Origin: Ophthalmolycus amberensis
Lineage: Eukaryota > Chordata > Actinopteri > Perciformes > Zoarcidae
Direction: 5' to 3'
Assembly (NCBI GenBank): GCA_024529925.1
Contig: JAFEUB010001181.1
Span: 1,216,001 to 1,280,000 of the forward strand
Length of the DNA stretch: 64,000 nt
A program made the position numbers and the translations under genes. Shown piece by piece: positions 59,301 through 64,000 of this stretch (positions are counted from its first letter, which is position 1; every line of letters starts with the position of its first letter). The notes under the pieces were generated by a model, which saw only the letters and a program-made list of their open reading frames with translations, made no database searches and was not told the origin of the DNA.

Positions 59301-62300
59301 CGTAGTTCTACAGAATAGATAGCAGTGAGCTGCTCCTATCGCTGACTAACAATGAACAGATGTCTCCTTTCCAAGTGAAGGCAGATAGAGTAACACTCCC
59401 TCCCAGTTTGTGTTAAGGAATGAGCGTTAGAATGTGAGTTAAACTGAGCGTGTACGCTGACCATGCACAGAGGCTTTAATCGTTGTACAAAACAACCATT
59501 GTATTTTGATTGTGCTTCTTGTAAATAAAAACAGCCGTAAGAAAATATGTTGTCAGCCACTGTATTTTATTCATCGACAATTATACACTTTCTGAAAGTC
59601 TTTCATCTTGTGGATAGGTTTAAATGTTTCTGTGTCAGTTTTGGCTGAAGACTACAAGTTTGAAAAAGAAGAAAGAAAATTAACTTACCACAAAACTGCA
59701 CGTTACACACCACAAATCTCTGACCGAACTGTGGCCGGTTTAGTTGCATTGTGGGTAATGCAGGCGCCAGGTTTTGACAAGGAAGATGAATGCGTGGAGA
59801 AGAGAAGATATCTCTGGTTCTGATGCATGGATTTGTATTTTTGAAAACAGTCCATTGGGAGACTGACAGTGTGTCAATCAGTGGCGTGCTCTTGGTGACA
59901 GTGTACTTCAACTGAAGTGCGAGTCAGATGGTCGAACAATAGCGATGCACAGATCAGCTATAAACGCTGAAATGTGCTCAGTAAGTCACTGAGTGGGACA
60001 CTTAAAAAACGTACTAGTTATAAAGTTGGCAGAGGAAACGGAACGAGACCGTAGCTTCTGAAATAATCAATGAAGTTACGCTGCCGTTCCTCGTGTGTGA
60101 ATACACACAGCATATACACAAAGCACCGCATTTTATACATGTTTTAATTCTTCCTAACTAAACACTAGTTATTTTGACACATTCTGACACTTTGACACAT
60201 CCCTAAAGTACCGCTGTACTGTGTGTTTTATAAAGTTGACACACTGTGCAGTCTGTTATCATGGTCTTTAATTTGTTTTCATTGTCTTCTCAGTGCATTA
60301 AGACCTACAAATCTGACTGGCATGTCGTCAACTACAAGTACGAGGACTATTCTGCAGACTTTCGACAGCTTCCAAAGTAAGTCTTCAGTTGAAAACCTCA
60401 GCGCTACTGTACAATATATACACAGAGGTAATGTGGTAACCTAAAATACACAGTGCACACACAGTCACTCACAATTTGTTGTGTTTTCAGTTCACCGAGA
60501 CAAACTGTCTCCGTTTTGTTTCCTCCTTTTGACAAAATGCTGTTGTGACTTAATTACAAGGAAACGCAGAGTGTAAATAATTGTTATTTCCCTGCAACAA
60601 AAGAGTGTTTCCTTTTTACGGTGCACTGAATAATTCCTGCGTGCGTGCAGTCACTGTGGAAACCACCCTCATTGTCCGGAGATTGTGTCATCAGGTCCGG
60701 CCTTTTCCTCAAAGACTATCTATTTTACTACCAACATGTTAGAATATGAGTTGACAATGACCTTATGATCTCAAACGTTCTGTCTTTCAGTCTGGGGAAG
60801 TTAGAACAATACTCCATGACGTGATTCTTACCTTTGGCACATTGTTATTTACCAGCAGGCAGTTTGCACCTCAGCAAAGTTTCCATGAACAGTCAACTGC
60901 TGCTTTTCAACAGTCCTGGAATTTGCTTTTGCTGAGTTCCTGCCCTTTTTCGGACTCTGGAGACAGCTGCAAATATACAAAATGACTTATACAAGGAAAA
61001 TGAAGAAAACGCAAAGAAAAATCACGTCTGAGTCACACCTCTTCAGACCACCATGTGCAAGAAAGATTTTCAGAGTGAACTGAAATGAAAGCAAAACACA
61101 ATCTGCCATGAATATCCTGAACAATGCTGTTAAACGCCAAGTGCTAAGAATTCAAGTGCAGAAAAGTGTATCAAAAGTAGAAGAAGAAGAGTCCCTTTCG
61201 AAACGGGTAAAGATAATATATTTACAAGCTTGTGTGTTAAGTAACTAGTAGCAAAAGCTGTCCGATAAATTTGTTGGATTAAAAAACGATATTTTCTTTT
61301 AAAATTCAGAGAAATGCAGATGTTTTGGTCAAAGGAACAGCGTGGAGCATTAATCTATTAGCAGAAATGTAATATAATATGTTTTCTTTAGTGTGTAGTC
61401 ACCTGAAAAACATGAATTGTGTTTTCGTTACCTTGGAATCCGTGTGTGTCTACATACGGAGCGGGTCCTCTTCACAGAACCGCCTGCCATGTTTCTACAG
61501 TAGCTGATAAGGGCCATTCGAGTTTTTGCGTCGACCAACGTAGTTCTCCTTCGCGCTTGCTACGCGGGAGAAGTTCAGTTTGTTGCAATCTGCAACCTCA
61601 CCGCTAGATGCCGCACAATCCTACACACTGCTCCTTTAAGTTGCCTGTACAGTACCAGACTATGCAGTTACCTTGACCTGGAGCGATCTGTTCGTACACA
61701 CTATGTTAACCTTTTCATGACGATCTATTATCTTACAGCAAAGTGTCCAGGCCCGATAAACTGGCTGTCCATGTGTTTGAAGTGGATGAGGATGTCGACA
61801 AAGATGAGGTGAGTCTATGAGTTATTTCTATGTCTAGAGTTTTCATCCTTTTGATTTGCCAAAAAACAATCCAATCAACACCTCAGAGTAATGAAGTATG
61901 TCTATTTGCAGCGTTTCTAGACTTTCTAACTCAGGATCACATCTTATTAGAAACCTCGCCCAGAAAATAAACCTTCATGCCGCTAAACGTGTCTTATTCC
62001 AGTCATCAGTTTTGCCTTTCCTGTTCTCATTATGGCTGTTGAAGAGATAAAGGGTATTTTTGTGTCTAATAGCTGCATTTAATGGAAAGAATTAAGTGTA
62101 ATTAGACTGAACTACTTTTGCTGGCACACAATGTCTCAAAACTGCCTCTTTTTTTTTACACACTGATTATTTTAGGTAACATTTAGATCTTTTCATCCCC
62201 CTCTAATTCCTTTATGACGAGTGGGTGTGTGTGTGTTTTTAAATGAGTGTTTGTTATCTTTGGAAAGGCTGATTTGAGTCTTAAGAGAAGATATGAAGCT

Positions 62301-63897
62301 GTGGCTGAAATGTTATCTAACATACTATAAGGTCACGCACCCTCACAAGATGTATGATGATGATGATCTCCTCACCTGATATGTCAAACTGCGCCTCCTA
62401 TAGCCAACAAAATGTGCTTCAGTATTAGCAGAAGTACACAGTTAGGAGCTTTTAGGTTTTTAGAAAACAACGCTCTTTTCCCTGCGTATTAGTTAACTGT
62501 GACTGAGGAAAGCTTTTGGCAGGTCTTCATGGGTCATCGTCTGTCCTGCTCAGCCTCACCTCTGACAGAACAGGACTTTCTTTTAACTGGGAGGTTGTTT
62601 GTGCAGATGAAAGAAAAGGATCTGAACTCATCATCTCTTTCTTTATGATTGTGTGTTTTGGAACACGTGCAACTTATGGTTGTGAGATTTGGTTTGCCTT
62701 CTCTTTGCCTGACTGGAGTTTCGTAATGTTTGGTTTGGTTATTATTATTATTTTTTAGTTCTCTGGAGTTCAGAGAGAATGAACCCGTGATTTGTCTGCC
62801 TCTCTGCGGACCGGTGAACGTTGTCTAGACATTGACGGGGATAAACGGGCACTGAACCTTTCCAGATGCGTTTTAGATCACTCCACACAAGAAGGCACGT
62901 TGAAAATATCCAAATTACTGCTTGCACTTTTAAAATCCCCCTTTAGCTTTATTATACTGAGAGAAAAAGTGGTGCTGGACCAGAATGAGGACATCTTGAA
63001 AGACCATTCACTTTTCGCATTTGTGTGAAATTATCAGGGATACAGCTCCTCACTGTAGTCTTGCAAAGTCGGGAAGTGTAACTGTAAATGACAGGGCTGA
63101 TCTAAAGGACGATAGAGATCTCATCTTCCTTCTTTACTCCCTAATTGGTTTATTTCTACAGATCTGGATAGCTGTTGGATCACGGAGGCTTTGTGTTTGG
63201 TCGTGTGTGATCTCATGCTACTCGCCTTACGAGTGTGAGATGATTATGGTCCTCGTGTCATGTATCTGCTGGGAGGAGGGAGATGTTTATTTTGTTTATC
63301 AGTCATGGTTTGTTTAATGTCCCTCTCCCTGCTTGTTTGGACGGAGACAGACCTGCATCGGGTTCTGCTCTGTGTCATCTCAAACCACAACATCAAAGGT
63401 TTTCTGCACAGTAAAGGCGAGGCTTTGGCAGGGTGTGTTAATGCCATCTGGGATATGATATCAAGATATGATGACTCACTGCATAAATATCCAAATAAAG
63501 TCCCATTCTTCTTTGGGCAAAATCTGCCAGCTCTGCCATTTAGTCGTGCATTCTTTTCAACGTATCTGATTTTGACAATTTCTTGGAAACAGGAGATGGA
63601 GTTTTGCTGTAATTACTCCATAATTTGCCCCAATTTAAGTATTGCAACTTGTTTCAACATTAATAGAATTTGAATTGTAGTTAATGATTTCACTCCACTG
63701 GTACATTTGTGTATATGTTACAGAACCAATGATAGATTACTTGGCTTTTTCCCTTGCAGTGTGTATTCAATTGTCTCATGTTGTGTCTTTGTCTCCTGCA
63801 GGATACGGCCTCCCTAGGATCCCAGAAAGGAGGGATTTCCAAACATGGCTGGCTGTATAAAGGCAACATAAATAATGCCATCAGCGTCACCATGAGG
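21520..63897 (+). CDS. dock9: dock9-like (zizimin-type) Cdc42 GEF, 5' exons; gene continues beyond window
   Basis: Gene-level entry. Canonical join: 21520-21636, 52768-52884, 57816-57905, 60294-60376, 61739-61808, 63802-63897. Alternative first exons are at 41524-41694 and 49825-49938. DOCK9 activates Cdc42 through a C-terminal DHR2 domain and binds phosphoinositides through an N-terminal PH domain (family knowledge); only the N-terminal part is here. Support includes KPGTAAELRQSVSEVVR, then IEPLDYENVLVQKKTQIL, YKSDWHVVNYKYEDYS, HVFEVDEDVDKDE and GSQKGGISKHGWLYKGN. All are DOCK9-like, and closer to DOCK9 than to DOCK11, by memory. Whether it is dock9a or dock9b cannot be told. The first intron spans 31 kb. 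Confidence 0.93.
21773..22128 (+). repeat. Approximate 46-bp direct repeat pair in dock9 intron 1
   Basis: Copy 1 is at 21773-21820 and copy 2 at 22083-22128. Both share GCTGACTTTAG, CCAGCTGGGTGGG or its close variant, GCACAT-TGGGC and TTCTGGG, with about six differences. They are 310 bp apart and 140-450 bp downstream of exon 1a. Between them is a small TGCCTTTAAA triplication (about 21995-22022). Confidence 0.7.
23034..23345 (+). repeat. Hierarchical 42-bp minisatellite
   Basis: Five near-perfect 42-bp units start at 23059, 23101, 23143, 23185 and 23227, with a partial unit before and decayed copies after. Each unit is two related 21-bp halves (GTGTCTCTTTGTGGTCACTT and GCATCTCTTTGTAGTTGTTT type). 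The units alternate in their last bases (TTTA/TTTT), giving an 84-bp higher-order period. The period is a multiple of three, which keeps an open frame (VSLCGHFASLCSC repeats) without implying a protein. Confidence 0.9.
23449..23463. repeat. G homopolymer (15)
   Basis: Run of G just after the minisatellite region. Confidence 0.9.
24826..24868. repeat. 19-bp hairpin with 5-nt loop
   Basis: Left arm 24826-24844 (GTTTGTGCAGTGATCTCAC) and right arm 24850-24868 pair fully except for one position that would be a U-G wobble as RNA. The loop is ATTTG. The pairing does not continue outward, so it is shorter than a usual pre-miRNA. Confidence 0.85.
25925..26051. repeat. 26-bp inverted repeat, 75-bp spacer
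   Basis: Arms 25925-25950 and 26026-26051 are reverse complements with one mismatch. The core word is AACAGCTGACAGGTGGA. It could be a small foldback/MITE relic or a cruciform-forming site. No open frame of note lies between the arms. Confidence 0.85.
28034..28058. repeat. (AC)n microsatellite
   Basis: About 12 AC units in dock9 intron 1. Confidence 0.95.
28240..28500 (+). repeat. Dispersed teleost-type repeat, copy 1
   Basis: Contains CAACAATTAGATGGATTGCG, ACCTGCAAAACTAG, AATTAGCAAATGTTATCAC, AGCAACATGCTAAACTGAGA and TGGTGAACATGG. Related words in the same order recur at 55860-56100. I recall this repeat from other fish genomes. Confidence 0.55.
30642..30970 (-). mobile_element. Opposite-strand relative of the element at 18052-18624
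   Basis: It starts TGAAGAAGTGCTTAGATCCT and TTACTTAAG, the reversed right end of the copy at 18052-18624. It then has CTGGTTCCCAACCTAGGGGT, CGGGCCCC, AGAGGGTCACAAGACAAATC and GGGGGTCATGAGATAA. The far end is not clear and could extend to about 31090. No coding capacity. Confidence 0.55.
34714..34757. repeat. 15-bp tandem repeat, three copies
   Basis: CATTCATACATTGTT repeated at 34714, 34729 and 34744, the last truncated by one base. Confidence 0.95.
35230..35251. repeat. (TG)n microsatellite
   Basis: About 11 TG units. Confidence 0.95.
35945..35988. repeat. (AC)n microsatellite
   Basis: 22 AC units, 150 bp upstream of another AC tract at 36137. The open frames across both are artefacts of the repeat. 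Confidence 0.95.
36137..36182. repeat. (AC)n microsatellite with GC interruptions
   Basis: About 23 dinucleotides with two ACGC interruptions. Confidence 0.95.
37050..37190 (-). repeat. ATTAATCGAT-family dispersed repeat, diverged copy 2
   Basis: Contains GTATTAATTAATCAGTGGAT, GGTTTTGGACAGTTGATAAA and TAATGACTAATTG, matching the order of words in the family described at 8045. Confidence 0.35.
37760..37778. repeat. C homopolymer (19)
   Basis: Run of C in dock9 intron 1. Confidence 0.9.
39556..39580. repeat. (TC)n microsatellite
   Basis: About 12 TC units. Confidence 0.95.
40840..41035 (+). promoter_or_regulatory. Possible conserved non-coding element upstream of exon 1b
   Basis: Non-repetitive, homeodomain-site-rich DNA with TATTCCACAATTATTCATC, GGAATTAATTCATTTCATG and a perfect octamer ATGCAAAT (41020-41027, POU-type site) in ATTATGCAAATGAGG. 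It lies about 500 bp before the exon 1b start codon. Inference from word content only. Confidence 0.3.
41524..41694 (+). CDS. dock9: dock9 alternative first exon 1b (MGCTTS, predicted dual acylation)
   Basis: ATG in a good context (G at -3, G at +4). 57 codons, phase 0 end before GTGTGTG. It encodes MGCTTSTVVIDGLRTVLERN, then CSGYICKGAAEPIGPS, and ends PTPRVLK. Gly2, Cys3 and Ser6 match the N-myristoylation plus palmitoylation pattern of Src-family kinases and G-alpha-i (MGCxxS). It joins in frame to the exon at 52768, replacing the canonical 39 residues. Having the correct phase, start context and lipidation motif supports it, but the donor is only fair. An upstream in-frame codon is not required. 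Confidence 0.65.
41785..42075 (+). repeat. ATTAATCGAT-family dispersed repeat, copy 3
   Basis: Contains CATTTTCATGATCAATTTTC, AATACCAGAAAATGCC, CCCAGAGCCAGAGTTAACGT, GAACATGTTCAG and AAACAATCGACTATC. The order of words matches the family. A 100-codon open frame at 41809-42111 lies inside it and is therefore rejected as a gene. Confidence 0.55.
42804..42839. repeat. (GT)n/(GTGC)n microsatellite
   Basis: Compound GT and GTGC tandem repeat. Confidence 0.9.
43550..43591. repeat. (CA)n microsatellite
   Basis: About 20 CA units. Confidence 0.95.
47455..47655 (-). repeat. ATTAATCGAT-family dispersed repeat, copy 4
   Basis: Contains CAAGTCGACTATAATTTCTC, GATTAGTCTG and GATTTATCAATTAAATCAAT, GTGTCGAATAATCC, a diverged copy. 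Confidence 0.4.
49825..49938 (+). CDS. dock9: dock9 alternative first exon 1c
   Basis: ATG with A at -3 (GACAATGC). 38 codons, phase 0 end before a good donor GTAAGT. It encodes MQGRVSKAPKKELVIESPQQ, then YKSLAAAEAEVDMVPQVV: a basic start, then an acidic/Ala-rich part. It joins in frame to the exon at 52768, only 2.8 kb downstream. No lipidation motif. I expect DOCK9 orthologues to have a comparable first exon but cannot confirm it from memory. Confidence 0.65.
49939..52767 (+). other. dock9 intron
   Basis: No gene. A short CA tract lies at 51239-51256. The acceptor of the next exon is preceded by a normal pyrimidine tract (CTGTGTTTTCCAG). Open frames at 50832-51068 and 51346-51828 have no splice or domain support. 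Confidence 0.75.
52768..52884 (+). CDS. dock9: dock9 exon 2 (first shared exon)
   Basis: 39 codons, phase 0 to 0. It encodes VKPKVIEPLDYENVLVQKKT, then QILSDVLRDMLQFPLEDFE. PLDYENV.VQKKTQIL is a hallmark of the DOCK-D (zizimin) N-terminus. It accepts all three first exons. Confidence 0.96.
53328..53356. repeat. (GA)n microsatellite
   Basis: About 14 GA units. Confidence 0.95.
54270..54440. repeat. AT-rich simple-sequence region
   Basis: Degenerate TACTATAT/TTATTATA word array with no coding potential. Confidence 0.8.
55428..55530 (+). pseudogene. Possible relic of a PDI-like coding exon (weak)
   Basis: One frame reads RFLEKFVKDYKEGALPSLRS and then GPIPSVKPTDQD. This resembles the hinge before the last thioredoxin domain of protein disulphide isomerases (pattern FL..F..DY..G.L....KS.PIP). 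No Cys-x-x-Cys motif is present and the likeness is short. It could be chance. Confidence 0.2.
55860..56100 (+). repeat. Dispersed teleost-type repeat, copy 2
   Basis: Contains ACTTGCAAAACTAATGACAT, AATTAGCAAATTTTAGCATG, CAAACATCAGCATGTTGGCA, AGCATTTAGCTAATGTCAGC and CTCACTGAGCTGCTGGCATG. It overlaps in word order with the copy at 28240 and extends further 3'. Confidence 0.6.
56510..56790 (+). repeat. ATTAATCGAT-family dispersed repeat, copy 5
   Basis: Contains CTATAAATGTCAGAAAACAG, AAGCTGAAACAAGAGAATAT, AATGATTCCGACGA and GTGATTAATTTTCTGTTGAT, the familiar order in this family, A/T-rich. Confidence 0.5.
57816..57905 (+). CDS. dock9: dock9 exon 3
   Basis: 30 codons, phase 0 to 0. It encodes ISTLRQQGRTLYPTLPENAE, then REAQSLFVQE. 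EAQSLFV.ECIKTY is a conserved zizimin segment. Acceptor TTTTGCAG, donor GTAAGC. Confidence 0.95.
57906..60293 (+). other. dock9 intron 3
   Basis: Non-coding. Several short open frames (58290-58475, 58573-58874, 59336-59911) without splice or protein support. No repeat recognised. Confidence 0.75.
60294..60376 (+). CDS. dock9: dock9 exon 4
   Basis: It encodes CIKTYKSDWHVVNYKYEDYS, then ADFRQLP and a split Asn codon (AA|C). Nearly identical in pattern to human DOCK9 (CIKTYNSDWHLVNYKYEDYS). Acceptor GTCTTCTCAG, donor GTAAGT. Confidence 0.96.
60377..61738 (+). other. dock9 intron 4
   Basis: Contains the inverted second copy of the MITE (61341-61626). No other feature. Confidence 0.8.
61341..61626 (-). 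mobile_element. Inverted, diverged copy of the 320-bp MITE
   Basis: Read on the minus strand it starts GTGTAGGATTGTGCGGCATC, TAGCGGTGAGGTTGCAG, and has CTACTGTAGAAACATGGC and AGGACCCGCTCCGTATGTAG, the same order as the copy at 15537. The terminal repeats are decayed (GCGTGGAGCATTAATC at the + strand start), so it is older or more diverged than copy 1. Confidence 0.7.
61739..61808 (+). CDS. dock9: dock9 exon 5
   Basis: It completes the Asn codon and encodes KVSRPDKLAVHVFEVDEDVD, KDE. The acidic EVDEDVDKDE block precedes the PH domain in DOCK9. Phase 0 end before GTGAGT. Confidence 0.95.
61809..63801 (+). other. dock9 intron 5
   Basis: Non-coding. Short open frames around 62516-63673 and an antisense frame at 63244-63447 have no support. 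No RNA gene was recognised. Confidence 0.75.
63802..63897 (+). CDS. dock9: dock9 exon 6: start of PH domain
   Basis: 32 codons, phase 0 to 0. It encodes DTASLGSQKGGISKHGWLYK, then GNINNAISVTMR. GGI.KHGWLYKGN is the first strand of the DOCK9 PH domain, which binds phosphoinositides. The gene continues past the window edge. Confidence 0.95.
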
Positions 63898-64000
63898 GTG
63901 AGACAGTGGGGACATTTAAAACTGAAACCATCAGTCAATTAATTGATTATTCGATCAACAGGCAGCTACCGGTAGTTTGACAGGTTAAGTGTTTGAGTCA

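Noticed and set aside
1..64000. tRNA, rRNA and known snRNA genes
   Set aside because: No TTCGA-type tRNA box pairs or recognisable RNA cores were seen. A tRNAscan or Rfam search would be decisive.

Overview
The window is vertebrate nuclear DNA, most likely from a percomorph teleost fish. It has short coding exons with GT/AG borders separated by introns of 0.1-31 kb, many (CA)n microsatellites, and several dispersed repeat types that I associate from memory with ray-finned fish. Bacterial-style features (operons, ribosome binding sites, CRISPR arrays) are absent. No rRNA or tRNA gene was recognised.

Two protein genes lie head-to-tail on the + strand. (1) About 1-20.2 kb is the 3' part of a farp1-like gene: the end of the FERM domain, the FERM-adjacent (FA) segment, a linker, a DH (RhoGEF) domain and two PH domains, in 21 regular coding exons ending with a stop at 19104-19106 and a poly(A) signal at 20215. 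Its 5' end lies outside the window. (2) From about 21.5 kb to beyond the right edge is the 5' part of a dock9-like gene (zizimin-type Cdc42 GEF). It has three candidate alternative first exons (21520, 41524, 49825), all ending in phase 0, followed by shared exons at 52768, 57816, 60294, 61739 and 63802. The last begins the PH domain. About 1.3 kb separates the farp1 poly(A) signal from the first dock9 start codon.

The most notable signals are isoform-level. Inside farp1, a 1.1-kb open frame (about 3417-4568) begins at the linker exon but in a different reading frame. It looks like an alternative terminal exon that would give a FERM+FA protein with a new Ser-rich tail and no GEF or PH domains. 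A 45-codon symmetric cassette exon (16668-16802) sits between PH1 and PH2. An overlapping pair of donors at 14567/14571 includes a strong site that is out of frame. In dock9, the first exon at 41524 begins MGCTTS, a myristoylation/palmitoylation signature, so the promoter choice may decide whether this GEF is membrane-anchored.

The rest is intron and intergenic DNA. It holds a 320-bp MITE with perfect 12-bp terminal repeats and an inverted second copy, a second DNA-element family in two opposite copies, about five copies of a family carrying ATTAATCGAT-type motifs, a hierarchical 42-bp minisatellite, a 19-bp hairpin, and a 26-bp inverted repeat with a 75-bp loop. Both genes regulate Rho-family GTPases (FARP1 on Rac/RhoA-type GTPases, DOCK9 on Cdc42; family knowledge). 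Their adjacency may be ancestral linkage, since I recall both human genes at 13q32.
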